Source: Leptospira saintgironsiae (lineage in GTDB: Bacteria > Spirochaetota > Leptospiria > Leptospirales > Leptospiraceae). Taken from it: 64,000 bases of DNA. The notes beneath the pieces are model-generated. The model did no database searches and was not told the DNA's origin. It was given only the letters and a program-made list of their open reading frames with translations. Shown here piece by piece: positions 18,427 to 28,311 of this stretch (positions are counted from its first letter, which is position 1; every line of letters starts with the position of its first letter). Location of the stretch: assembly GCF_002811765.1 (NCBI RefSeq), contig NZ_NPDR01000001.1, positions 496,001 through 560,000 on the forward strand, read 5' to 3'. A program made the translations under genes and the position numbers.

Positions 18427-19995
18427 ATGAATGATGAACGAACCACGGAAAAGATCGCGGCGTTAGGCCCTTTGACAATCAATCGGATCCGCATCGGACT
18501 AGTTTTTTTGATCCTAGCCTCCCTTGCTGCTTCTTGGGAACAAAGTTCCTTTGCGCAAAATATGGCTTACCTAGGCGGAACGATCTCAATGGCGATCGTC
18601 TCCTTGATAAATTTATTTTTTTCCTATCGGAATGGAAGGATCCCGAAATCGTTCGGAATGATTTCAGTCATTTTAGATATATTAATACTTGCGAGTGTTA
18701 TGTTTTTTGCCGCTTCTACGGACAAAAACATGTCTTCCGGTATTATTAGGCAGATCATATTATATGCGATTAATGTAATACTTATTGTGTATTCAGGATT
18801 ACTACTAACACCAAAATTTGTGGTTATTGCAGGAGTTGTATCGGCGATTGCTCAAGGTGCAGTAATCTTAAATTGTTATCTCCATGGAGTGGTATTCTCC
18901 GAGGAACCTTTAGAAGTACTTTCTCCAGGATTTGCTTCTACTTCCGAACAAATTTTAAAATTAATTTTTCTAATCGTTATAGCCTTTATAGTGAGAAGTG
19001 TGATCAATATATTTGGGCTCATGCGTGACGCAGAAGAGGAAAAACTAAACACGATCATAACCTCTGAAAACGAATTGAAAAATAGTAAGGAGAGGATGGA
19101 TTCAGCTGCATTTTCCTTGAAGGAAAAATCCAGATCTTTAAGGAACTTCTCCAATGAATTTTTTGATGTGATCAATAATCATGCTGCTTCTTTTGATGAG
19201 ATAGGAAGTACCTTAACCGAATTTTTATCTCAGATTGAAAGTGCTGCTTCTAGTGTTAAAGATCAATTTGGAAGAATAGAATTACTTGTAAAAGAAAGCC
19301 AAAATTTAAGATCTTTGATCGATAAAATTTCAGGTTATTCTTCTGAGTTAAATGGTCGGATCCATTCTGTTTTGAATACAGGTAAAGAAGTGACCGAATT
19401 TGTTTCAGGCCTTTCTGAATCTTTGGAATCTCTTGGAGAATCATTTCGTTCTGTGGGAGAAGTTACGGTAATAATGGCCGATGTTGCAGATCGTACTAAT
19501 CTACTTTCTTTAAATGCGTCTATAGAAGCTGCAAGAGCCGGAGTTGCAGGAAGAGGTTTCGCAGTAGTTGCTACAGAAGTTTCTAAACTTGCTGAGAGCA
19601 GTGGGCAAAATGCTGCAAGGATCTCTAAAATAATCGGTGAATCTAATGATTATGTAGACAAGGGCAGAAATAGAGCCTCGGCAACTTCGGAGAAGGTTAG
19701 AAATCAAGAAGATCAGTTTGCTACGTTCTTGGGTAGATTTAATGAATTGAATGGACTACTTGAGGATCAGATGAAAATAAATGATCAGTTTCTGGCTAGT
19801 TTATCAGAATTACGTAAACTTTCGGCCGGGATAGAAACTTCTTCAAACGAACAGAATACTGGTGCCTCCATGATTATGGGAGCGATATCTGAATTACAGG
19901 GTTCGATGGATTCTTTATTGAGAAAGAGCGAACTTTTATCAGACACAATCAGGGTTTTAGAAGAAGAAGCAGAACTTTTAGGAAAGGAAAATTGA
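18427..19995 (+). CDS. Methyl-accepting chemotaxis protein with six-helix membrane sensor
   Basis: 522 residues from the ATG at 18427, preceded by a GGGGG ribosome site; an in-frame TTG at 18415 is less likely because the paralogue downstream aligns from this Met. Six predicted membrane helices fill about residues 17-192 with very short loops, so there is no periplasmic ligand domain and no recognisable HAMP. A long coiled coil follows, with the signalling tip [21 protein letters not shown] (about 351-371) and [18 protein letters not shown], the CheA/CheW-contact hairpin of MCPs. Inference: it senses a membrane-linked or energy-type signal. It lies 167 nt behind the SpoIIE phosphatase and is followed by a close paralogue. 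Confidence 0.92.
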   Translation: MNDERTTEKIAALGPLTINRIRIGLVFLILASLAASWEQSSFAQNMAYLGGTISMAIVSLINLFFSYRNGRIPKSFGMISVILDILILASVMFFAASTDKNMSSGIIRQIILYAINVILIVYSGLLLTPKFVVIAGVVSAIAQGAVILNCYLHGVVFSEEPLEVLSPGFASTSEQILKLIFLIVIAFIVRSVINIFGLMRDAEEEKLNTIITSENELKNSKERMDSAAFSLKEKSRSLRNFSNEFFDVINNHAASFDEIGSTLTEFLSQIESAASSVKDQFGRIELLVKESQNLRSLIDKISGYSSELNGRIHSVLNTGKEVTEFVSGLSESLESLGESFRSVGEVTVIMADVADRTNLLSLNASIEAARAGVAGRGFAVVATEVSKLAESSGQNAARISKIIGESNDYVDKGRNRASATSEKVRNQEDQFATFLGRFNELNGLLEDQMKINDQFLASLSELRKLSAGIETSSNEQNTGASMIMGAISELQGSMDSLLRKSELLSDTIRVLEEEAELLGKEN

Positions 19996-20169
19996 TCTAT
20001 ATCAGTTAAATGATCGGATATATTAGGGACTCCTTAATAAAGGGCAACGTTAACGTTCTTTTGCAATAAATTTTCCACGAATAAAATACGAAAAAGGATC
20101 GATTTATTGGCCCTTTTGCCGTCTTGGATATTAGTTAATAAAAATGTTCCTAAGGCGGGTTTTTCTAAT

Positions 20170-21738
20170 ATGGTAGCACGTTCCGAAACGGAAAAAATTC
20201 TCGCTCAAGGTCCGATCACGATCAATCGAATCAGATTCGGACTGACCTTGCTCTACTTCGCATCTATTGCAATGGGTTACAAAAGAAGTACCCTATTCCA
20301 AAACTCGCTCTATATTCTCGGGACCTCAGCTATGGTGATATACGTCACCTACTCTTTTCTTAAAACTAGATTCGGAAGCGGAGTATCGCCTTTTTTAGGA
20401 AAAGTTTTTATAGTAACTGATGTTATCGTACTTTGTTTGGTCATGATTGGCGCTACCACTGAAGATGCAAAGCTTGCTTCGAATGTTATCAAACAAGTTG
20501 TACTATATACAATTAACGTTATATATATAGTGTACGCTGGTCTTTTGCTCTCTCCTAGATTCGTATACTTGACTGGTTTCTTAACTATTTTATGCCAAAG
20601 TTTAGTAACAGTGAATGCGGCTTATACCGGAGTTATTTTTACAGAAGATAGTATAACTTCTATCACTCCTGGCTATGCAGCTATGTCAGAACAAATTACT
20701 AAGATGTTATTCTTAATGACAACTGCATTCATAGTAGTTGCTGTTATTAAGATCTTCTTGCAGTTAAAAAGTATAGAAGAAGAAAAATCGCAAGCCATCG
20801 AAAAATCCAAAGAGGATTTGGAATATGGTAGGATCAGAATGACTGAGTCTGCCATTTCTTTAAAAGAGAATTCCAAAAAGTTAAAAGACTTCTCAGACGA
20901 TTTTTCGGAAGTGATAAGCAATCATGCTGCTTCTTTCGAAGAGATCAGTTCCACAATGGAAGAATTTTTAGCTCAAACGGAACAATCTACAGAAACAGTA
21001 AAAGATCAATTCACAAAGATTGAAGGACTATTGGGAGAAAGTAGGAATCTTAATACTCTAATTGATCGTATCTCAGGACATTCCAACGACTTGAATCGTA
21101 ATATGGATATAGTCTTAGATGCAGGAAAAGCAGTAAGCCAATTCGTAGATGGTCTCAGAACTTCATTAGAATCTCTGGGAAGTTCTTTCAGATCGGTGGG
21201 GGAAGTGAACCAGATCATGTCTGATGTTGCTGATAGAACTAACCTTCTATCCTTGAACGCATCTATCGAAGCCGCAAGAGCCGGGGCCGCAGGAAGAGGA
21301 TTTGCAGTTGTTGCAACTGAGGTTTCTAAACTTGCAGAGAGCAGTTCTGAGAACGCAGATCGTATTTCTAAAATTATAAATGAAAGTACTAAGTATGTAC
21401 AAGACGGACAAAAATCCGCTCATACTGCGAATGAAAAAGTGAAAGAGCAAGATGCTTTGTTCACAAACTTTTTAGATAGTTTTAAACAATTGAATCAATT
21501 ATTGAGCGAGCAGAAAATTGTGAACGAGCGTTTTTTGAACAGCCTTTCAGTTTTAAGAAATTTATCTTCTGATATTGAATCTGGTTCGAAAGAACAGTCG
21601 CTTGGAGCTAATGCAATCATGACGTCTGTATCTTCTTTGCAAAGTTCTATGGATTCTTTGTTAAGAAAGAGCGAAATGTTGGCCGAAACCATCAAAATTT
21701 TGGAAACTGAAGCCCAAACACTAGCTTCCAAAGGTTAG
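20170..21738 (+). CDS. Methyl-accepting chemotaxis protein, paralogue of the preceding one
   Basis: 522 residues from the ATG at 20170 (aaggcggg upstream), the position that aligns with the start of the preceding MCP: both begin with a short polar stretch then GPxTINRIRxGL. An open frame extends back to a TTG at 20107, but those extra 21 residues have no counterpart in the paralogue. Six membrane helices, no ligand-binding loop, no HAMP, then the coiled-coil signalling domain with [21 protein letters not shown] and [11 protein letters not shown]. Equal length and domain plan show a tandem duplication with later divergence, mainly in the membrane part. It sits 82 nt before the second SpoIIE phosphatase. 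Confidence 0.92.
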   Translation: MVARSETEKILAQGPITINRIRFGLTLLYFASIAMGYKRSTLFQNSLYILGTSAMVIYVTYSFLKTRFGSGVSPFLGKVFIVTDVIVLCLVMIGATTEDAKLASNVIKQVVLYTINVIYIVYAGLLLSPRFVYLTGFLTILCQSLVTVNAAYTGVIFTEDSITSITPGYAAMSEQITKMLFLMTTAFIVVAVIKIFLQLKSIEEEKSQAIEKSKEDLEYGRIRMTESAISLKENSKKLKDFSDDFSEVISNHAASFEEISSTMEEFLAQTEQSTETVKDQFTKIEGLLGESRNLNTLIDRISGHSNDLNRNMDIVLDAGKAVSQFVDGLRTSLESLGSSFRSVGEVNQIMSDVADRTNLLSLNASIEAARAGAAGRGFAVVATEVSKLAESSSENADRISKIINESTKYVQDGQKSAHTANEKVKEQDALFTNFLDSFKQLNQLLSEQKIVNERFLNSLSVLRNLSSDIESGSKEQSLGANAIMTSVSSLQSSMDSLLRKSEMLAETIKILETEAQTLASKG

Positions 21739-21820
21739 TTATTCTTCTGCGAAAATTTCCGAACTAGTTTGTGTAGAAAAATCTTGAATTCTAAACACTA
21801 GGGATTAGAAAAGTCGCTCC

Positions 21821-24592
21821 ATGGTTTATTTTAACTCATGGGCGATCTCTTCGCTCATCTGTTCCATCTTTACCTTTATCATTTTTGCTTTTTTAGCTGC
21901 GCTAAAGAAGAAGGCGAATTATACAAGCGCGTTCTCTCTTCTTTTCTTTTTCGTATTTTTGATCAACTTTGGGTTCTTTTTCTCGGCGATTCTTCCGTTT
22001 CCAGGAGCGTCTTATCACAGACTAGTTACAGGACCGGCAGCCGTATTTGGTACGATTTTCCTTTGTATATTTGCGTACTTATATCCTAGAAATGATCATC
22101 CTAAAGAAGCAAAGTATGTGATTGGATCATTACTTGGGGTCTCTTTAATTACGATCTCTTACTCATATTATCAGATATTTACGAATAAGCCGTTATTCGA
22201 TTTTACAGGGCAGATATATAATTACCAACAAAAGGTGGGCAATCTACTCGCGGTTTCTTTACTTGCGTTCCTTCTGGTCATGATACTTATTCAGGTCAGA
22301 AAAATTATCAGAGCGGATAAGGAAGAAAGAAAAGCTTTAGTGCAGATGTCTTTGGGAATGGACGTAACCTATTTAGTCCCTGTGGTCTCGAATCTTTTGT
22401 TTAGATCTGGTGTGATCACATTTAACGCGTTCCAGCAATTATATGTTGGTTTTATGATCCTGGGATATTTTACCCTGACTATATTATTCATTAATAATAC
22501 AGTAGATAAAACTTCCTTTATGACAAAGATCATTGGGATTACGGTGGCGACCTGTCTAGTTTTTGCTCAGGCGTTTTCTACGGTAGTGAACTTAAAAAAT
22601 GAGTCCTTATTTGATGAGATCAGTATTAAAGAAGCCCAAACATTTTTGAATACAGGTAAATCAGAAGGTTCTTCGATCGCATATGCTATTTCTTTGGGAG
22701 ATTCTTCGACTAAGCCTAAAATTTTAATAAAATCTGTAGGTATAGAACCGAATCTAAATCTTGCCCAAAAAGAAATTTTAGAAAATAGAAAATCGGGAAA
22801 TTTCCTAAAAAGAACTCCGATCACTAATCTCCCTAAAACAATTCCAGGAGATTACGTACCTTCTCCTAATGACCTATTTTATTCTTATTATGTAAGAGAT
22901 GAAGAAGGCGAAAGAACTCTCCTGGTCGCATTTCCTTATCTACATTACAGAAAGTTTTTAGATGAAACGAATAGTTGGTTAGTATTCTTAACTCTTTCTC
23001 TCGTATTTGTGATCTTGGTTTTGTTTCCATTCTTCTTTAATCGAAGTTTGGTTCGTCCTCTGAATACTTTGATCCGAGGAGTAGGAGAAGTAAATTTAGG
23101 AAATCTTACGATACGAATTCCTGTACTTGTACAAGATGAGATAGGTTATCTTTCCGAATCTTTCAACAAAATGGTGGGAAGTATCCTAGAAGGAAGAACA
23201 AAGTTAGAAGAGTACGCAGATACTTTGGAAGAAAAAGTGGATGCTCGTACGAAAGAAGTTACCGAAAAAATGGAAGAGATCCAGTCGCTCAAGGTGCAAC
23301 AGGATGGAGATTATTTTTTAACTTCTCTATTAAGTAAACCCTTGATGACGAATTGGAATCGTTCCTCTTCTGTTACGACTAACTTCTATATTGAACAAAA
23401 GAAAAAATTCGTTTTTAAGAGCAAAGAATCGGAAATCGGAGGAGATATTTGTATCAGCGGAAATCTTCTATTCGGTTCTGAGAAAGAAAGATGGTCTGTG
23501 TTCTTAAACGGAGACGCGATGGGAAAATCCATGCAAGGAGCAGGAGGAGCCATCGTACTCGGAACGGCTATGAACAATATCATGGCTAGATCTGCGAGCC
23601 AAGGAAAGGTCTTAAATATTTCTCCAGAAGACTGGGTAAGAGAAGCTTATCGAGAGTTGGATGATATTTTCAGAACGTTCGATGGAGTTATGATGGCTTC
23701 TGCCATTCTTGGTCTCATCAATGAGAAAACCGGAAGGATGTACTATTTTAATGCGGAACATCCTTGGGCGGTACTCCTTCGAGATGGAAAAGCATCTTTC
23801 TTAGAAAAAGAATTAACTTTACGTAAACTAGGTTCTCCTTCCGAAATGAGTTTTAGAATTTTAGAATTCGATCTGATGCCTGGAGACATTCTTTATATAG
23901 GTTCAGATGGAAGAGACGATATCAATTTAACCGAAGATGGTGTGAATTGGATCATGAACTCTGACGAGAATATGTTTCTCAAAACGGTAGAAGAGTCCAA
24001 AGGAGATTTAGATAGTTTAGTGGATCGTATCCATAGTTTAGGTGCATTATCCGACGACCTTTCTTTAATACGGATTGGATTTCACGAAAAACTTTCTCCG
24101 AATATTACAGAATCCAAAACTGGAATTCCTGAATCCGTATTAAGAAAATACACCGAAGCTAAAGCATTATTACAACAAAGAGAGATCGGCACCGCAGTTG
24201 TATTATTGGAAGAAGCATTACATTCTGTTCCTTCTTTCAAAGCAGCCGCAAGATTATTAGGGCAAGTATATTATGATCGAAAGGAATATGATTCTTCTTC
24301 TCGTTGGTTTGAAAAATATTTAGAGTTTGATTCAGATTCTCCTAATATCTGGTTCTTACTTTCAGTATGTTATAAACATTTAAAAGATTACTCCAAGTCT
24401 AGCCAAGCGGCGGAGAAGGTCCGGACCTCTCAACCTCATCGTCTTGCGAACCTGATCAACCTCACGGATAATTATAGATTATTAGGTCGCTTGGACGAAG
24501 CACGTTCGATCCTGGAAGCTGCAGTGTCCATAGACGGAGAGAGTCCAGGAGTCAGAAAGCTGGACGAACTCTTGAAATCGAAGGGGTACTGA
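21821..24592 (+). CDS. Membrane SpoIIE/PP2C-family phosphatase with 7TM, HAMP and TPR modules (paralogue)
   Basis: 923 residues with the same module order as the phosphatase at the head of this block: seven-helix membrane module (about 1-225), an eighth helix, an extracytoplasmic domain (about 258-383) roughly half as long as in the paralogue, a helix (385-406), HAMP (about 408-465), coiled coil, SpoIIE/PP2C (about 500-760) and TPRs (about 785-920). Metal-binding motifs are intact: Asp565 in NGDAMGKS, SDGRDD and DDLSLI. The phosphatase cores are much closer than the extracytoplasmic parts, as expected for sensors with different inputs but related outputs. The ribosome site is weak. It is the last gene of the block. 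Confidence 0.93.
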   Translation: MVYFNSWAISSLICSIFTFIIFAFLAALKKKANYTSAFSLLFFFVFLINFGFFFSAILPFPGASYHRLVTGPAAVFGTIFLCIFAYLYPRNDHPKEAKYVIGSLLGVSLITISYSYYQIFTNKPLFDFTGQIYNYQQKVGNLLAVSLLAFLLVMILIQVRKIIRADKEERKALVQMSLGMDVTYLVPVVSNLLFRSGVITFNAFQQLYVGFMILGYFTLTILFINNTVDKTSFMTKIIGITVATCLVFAQAFSTVVNLKNESLFDEISIKEAQTFLNTGKSEGSSIAYAISLGDSSTKPKILIKSVGIEPNLNLAQKEILENRKSGNFLKRTPITNLPKTIPGDYVPSPNDLFYSYYVRDEEGERTLLVAFPYLHYRKFLDETNSWLVFLTLSLVFVILVLFPFFFNRSLVRPLNTLIRGVGEVNLGNLTIRIPVLVQDEIGYLSESFNKMVGSILEGRTKLEEYADTLEEKVDARTKEVTEKMEEIQSLKVQQDGDYFLTSLLSKPLMTNWNRSSSVTTNFYIEQKKKFVFKSKESEIGGDICISGNLLFGSEKERWSVFLNGDAMGKSMQGAGGAIVLGTAMNNIMARSASQGKVLNISPEDWVREAYRELDDIFRTFDGVMMASAILGLINEKTGRMYYFNAEHPWAVLLRDGKASFLEKELTLRKLGSPSEMSFRILEFDLMPGDILYIGSDGRDDINLTEDGVNWIMNSDENMFLKTVEESKGDLDSLVDRIHSLGALSDDLSLIRIGFHEKLSPNITESKTGIPESVLRKYTEAKALLQQREIGTAVVLLEEALHSVPSFKAAARLLGQVYYDRKEYDSSSRWFEKYLEFDSDSPNIWFLLSVCYKHLKDYSKSSQAAEKVRTSQPHRLANLINLTDNYRLLGRLDEARSILEAAVSIDGESPGVRKLDELLKSKGY

Positions 24593-24603
24593 AACAAATT
24601 TAG

Positions 24604-24628
24604 ATTGTGGAATCGGCCATTTCACAAT
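24604..24628. promoter_or_regulatory. Inverted repeat upstream of ilvC
   Basis: attgtggaa (24604-24612) and tttcacaat (24620-24628) are mirror arms with one non-matching pair (a G-T wobble in RNA) around 7 nt. It lies 11 nt behind the stop of the SpoIIE gene and 56 nt before ilvC. It could be an operator dyad for ilvC or a weak terminator for the signalling block; only four T follow nearby, which favours the operator reading. Confidence 0.4.
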
Positions 24629-24654
24629 GTTTTGTAAAAAAGACGCCTTTTTAG

Positions 24655-25686
<1,032 letters not shown>

Positions 25687-25710
25687 TAAAATCCTAATAC
25701 TTGGATTTAA

Positions 25711-25736
25711 AAGGCCGGAATTTTCCGGCCTTTTTT
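25711..25736 (+). terminator. Rho-independent terminator of ilvC
   Basis: aaggccggaa (25711-25720) and ttccggcctt (25723-25732) are perfect complements around a tiny loop and run into a T tract. It lies 24 nt behind the ilvC stop. Confidence 0.93.
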
Positions 25737-26014
25737 ATTTGGTATGCTTACTAATATCTTCTCGCCCCATACTTAATTAAAAAGATCCCTAAAAACCCAT
25801 AGTTGTTCGAAAACCGGAACAGATTACCGGGAACATAAGTTGGAAATTTCTTGTCCAAAGTCTTAAAATCGTTCTAAGTTTGGAAAAAAAATCGGAAAAT
25901 CTCAGGTCTTAAGTCCGGTACTTGCTCTAGGAAGGTATCTATCCTTAGGGCAAAAAAATAATGACAAAGCCTAGCTTTTTGCTATTTTGAGACACCCAAG
26001 CCAGGAGGCTCTGA
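25737..26014. other. Gene-free region before the metacaspase-like gene
   Basis: Between ilvC and the next gene 328 nt carry no credible reading frame; the first part is the ilvC terminator. The rest is AT-rich with short runs of A (25886-25893, 25954-25961). I found no convincing -35/-10 pair. A strong ribosome site (AGGAGG near 26003) closes the region. Confidence 0.6.
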
Positions 26015-27637
26015 TTGAAATCCTTAATTTCCATAATCGGAATTTCCCTCTTTTTGTTTTCTACAGATGTGTTCGCACAGAAAAGGTTCGGCCTTATCTT
26101 CGGATCCAACTATAAAGGAAACAAAGCCGGAATCCCTGAATTAAATCTTTGTGAGGCTGACGCCAAATATCTACACGATGAGATCAAACGTGTAGGAAAA
26201 TTCGACGAGATCAAAATTGTTTTGGGTCAAGACGTAACCAAAAACAATATCCAAAAAGAAATTAAGGCTCTTGCTTCTAAAGCAAAAGCAGATGATACAG
26301 TATTTCTTTATTTCTCAGGTCACGGCGCTTTTCAAAGAGATGAAAAAGCAAAGAACGGAATGAGGAACCTGATTATCTGTTATGATAGGCCTCACCTTTC
26401 TGATGATGAGTTGAATGATTATTTAGAAGGTATTAAATCTCCTAAAACCGTTTTCGTTTTTGACTGTTGTTTCTCTGGAGGAATCGCTAAAAAAGGAAAG
26501 GCAACCAGAGGTTCTACTAACGTTCCAATTCCAGAAGGAAGTGATGGAACAGTTAAACAAGACTCTCAGGACTTTTTCTTCCAAGATAAGGCGATCATTT
26601 CCAGCGCGGATGATAACCAAACTGCGATCGAAGTCGGCGGAACAATCAATCACGGGATCTTTACTTATAATTTCGGAAAGGCTCTTTCTAACGGGGACTT
26701 AAACCAGGACAATGTGATCACTGCACTCGAAGCCTTCTTCGCTTCTAAAGATGAAACAGTGAATATGGCTAAAAAGTATGATCACGAACAAGTACCTCAG
26801 ATTTCGGGTAACGCGTCCGGTATCTTCTTAGCTGGAGAAAAAAAGCCTGATCCTCCAAAACCTGTAGAGCCTGTTAAACCTCCTGTAAATCCTACTCCAA
26901 TTCCGGATGTTCAACCTCCTAAACCAGAGCCTGAAACTCCAGTTGTAACGAACGAAGAACCTCCGGTTGTTCCTACAAATTTGAAAGGTGACTTGGTTAT
27001 CAAGACTACAATCATCCAAGACAGAGCTTATGCAGTATCCGATCTTCCTCCAGAGATCCGTATAACTTCTGGAAAGAAGAGAGTTGGGAATCGTTCTATC
27101 AGAGTACTTATTGACGATAAGGAAGTGGATAAGACTATCACTACTGAATCTTCCAATTATTGGGGAGCAGTGAAAAGAATGGGGAAACTCATTCCAGGCG
27201 CGACTTATACTTTGACTGTAAAAGGTGTACCAGCTGGTGTTCATAAGGTAACCATCCAAGCGGATGATTATCCTGAAGTCCAAAAGACTCAGGCAGTTCT
27301 TCCTAATAAGAGAAATGATCTGGAAGTTGTAACTTCTATGACAGGTTATGGAGCTATCCGAGGAAAAGTATTCTACAGAACCTTGGACAACCCTGTACTT
27401 AACCAGCCGATCTTTATGCCTACAATTACAAGTGTAAGCGGTATCCAAAAATTGAATACTGACCAAAACGGTAACTTCTGGTTTACGAATTTAAAACCGG
27501 GAGAGTATGAGATCAAGGCTACATTCGCAGAAGATCTAAACTTAAATAATGCTGATATTAAGGTGAGAGAGGGAGAAGTAACGGAAGTGGATATTATCCT
27601 GAACGTTAAGTTACCTTCTACAAAAACTAAATACTAA
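26015..27637 (+). CDS. Secreted caspase-like (C14/metacaspase) protease with Pro-rich linker and beta-sandwich tail
   Basis: 540 residues from a TTG start with an ideal AGGAGG site. Signal peptide 1-21 (ending FAQ), caspase-like domain about 23-275 with the catalytic dyad His103 (YFSGHGAF) and Cys152 (DCCFSGG, the DxCxSG site), then a linker of about 50 residues rich in Pro, Lys and Glu (275-325), then two beta-sandwich segments (about 327-430 and 440-540), the last resembling carboxypeptidase-regulatory/CNA-B folds. Family knowledge: metacaspase-like C14 enzymes cleave after Arg or Lys, often Ca-dependent. Inference: acts outside the cytoplasm, anchored or presented by the tail. Monocistronic: long leader before, terminator behind. 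Confidence 0.92.
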   Translation: MKSLISIIGISLFLFSTDVFAQKRFGLIFGSNYKGNKAGIPELNLCEADAKYLHDEIKRVGKFDEIKIVLGQDVTKNNIQKEIKALASKAKADDTVFLYFSGHGAFQRDEKAKNGMRNLIICYDRPHLSDDELNDYLEGIKSPKTVFVFDCCFSGGIAKKGKATRGSTNVPIPEGSDGTVKQDSQDFFFQDKAIISSADDNQTAIEVGGTINHGIFTYNFGKALSNGDLNQDNVITALEAFFASKDETVNMAKKYDHEQVPQISGNASGIFLAGEKKPDPPKPVEPVKPPVNPTPIPDVQPPKPEPETPVVTNEEPPVVPTNLKGDLVIKTTIIQDRAYAVSDLPPEIRITSGKKRVGNRSIRVLIDDKEVDKTITTESSNYWGAVKRMGKLIPGATYTLTVKGVPAGVHKVTIQADDYPEVQKTQAVLPNKRNDLEVVTSMTGYGAIRGKVFYRTLDNPVLNQPIFMPTITSVSGIQKLNTDQNGNFWFTNLKPGEYEIKATFAEDLNLNNADIKVREGEVTEVDIILNVKLPSTKTKY

Positions 27638-27661
27638 GAACAGAATATTTAGTTTCAGGAG

Positions 27662-27691
27662 AGCCTCTCGAGAGATCGAGGGGCTTTTTTT
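27662..27691 (+). terminator. Rho-independent terminator
   Basis: gcctctcga (27663-27671) pairs with tcgaggggc (27676-27684) with one wobble and a GAGA loop, followed by seven T. It closes the metacaspase-like gene. Confidence 0.92.
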
Positions 27692-27707
27692 GTTCCTGGT
27701 TTGGGTT

Positions 27708-27914
27708 TTAATCTTTTTGAAAACTATTCCATTGTTTGGAATTGATTCTTCTTTTACGAATTTCGACTAAGATTTTCATTTGTCTTCTGTCTAACAAATT
27801 CCCAGCTTTTAGACCGGATTCCGGTAAAGCAGTGTCGTTTGTAAGATTAGCAAAGGTTTTTCCGATTTTTGCGAAGGAACTCCGTAGATCCGGATCCATT
27901 TCGGGATATATCAT
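27708..27914 (-). CDS. Small protein of unknown function
   Basis: 68 residues starting MIYPEMDPDLRSS. The start at 27914 is chosen because a textbook GGAGG site lies 7 nt upstream on the minus strand; the open frame extends further (to 28109), but that part is low quality and lies opposite the next gene's leader. The protein is soluble, basic at the end (KILVEIRKRRIN), with no motif I know. It ends close to the terminator of the metacaspase-like gene and is divergent from the small gene upstream of the MutS-like ATPase. The strong ribosome site is the main support. Confidence 0.6.
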   Translation of the reverse strand: MIYPEMDPDLRSSFAKIGKTFANLTNDTALPESGLKAGNLLDRRQMKILVEIRKRRINSKQWNSFQKD

Positions 27915-28077
27915 AAATCGCCTCCGTGCGACCCCATTCGGGAAAAAAGGGAGAAAGTTCCGGATTTCCATCCTTGGAAAGGAAGCTTTCTCCCAAACTG
28001 TACTTCGGGACTTTGCGAAAATACTTGAGATATTTTTTTTCTTGTACGAAAAGAAAGTACGGAGTAAATTCGGTAAA

Positions 28078-28311
28078 ATGCAGATCCGTCTGGAAAATAG
28101 GACTGGCAAAAGATCGGGAAGATTCGTCGTATACGAGTACGGAACGGATCTATTCGGTTACGTCTACGTGGACAAATTTTTGGGCCGCGATAGGGGTAAA
28201 ATGGTCTCTACTTGGTTGATGCAGGATGTAGGTTCTTTGGTTCGTCTTTTGGATCATGAAATATACAAAAGAGAGACTGAAAACTACGAGAACGTTACTT
28301 TAGCGGTATGA
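28078..28311 (+). CDS. Small protein coupled to the MutS-like ATPase gene, unknown function
   Basis: 77 residues starting MQIRLENRTG, from an ATG 13 nt behind GGAG. The stop overlaps the start of the next gene in an ATGA junction, so the pair is translationally coupled. The sequence is mixed alpha/beta with a strand-rich first half (FVVYEYGTDLFGYVYVD) and a helical end; I do not recognise it. The open frame runs back to 27736, but the upstream part has no ribosome site and opposes the small minus-strand gene, so it is not used. Inference: accessory subunit or regulator of the ATPase. Confidence 0.7.
   Translation: MQIRLENRTGKRSGRFVVYEYGTDLFGYVYVDKFLGRDRGKMVSTWLMQDVGSLVRLLDHEIYKRETENYENVTLAV

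Noticed and set aside
20046..20057. Perfect 12-bp palindrome aacgttaacgtt before the second MCP gene
   Set aside because: Palindromes of this length are expected several times by chance in 64 kb; no second copy seen near it.
26828..27466. 212-codon frame antisense to the metacaspase-like gene
   Set aside because: It is opposite the Pro-rich linker and tail; the product is rich in Ser, Arg and Tyr as expected for a shadow frame, with no start signal.
27736..28077. Upstream extension of the small gene before the MutS-like ATPase
   Set aside because: No ribosome site at its start, poor residue composition, and it overlaps the minus-strand gene that has a strong site.
27915..28109. Upstream extension of the small minus-strand gene
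   Set aside because: The inner ATG at 27914 has GGAGG at ideal distance; the outer start has no such signal.
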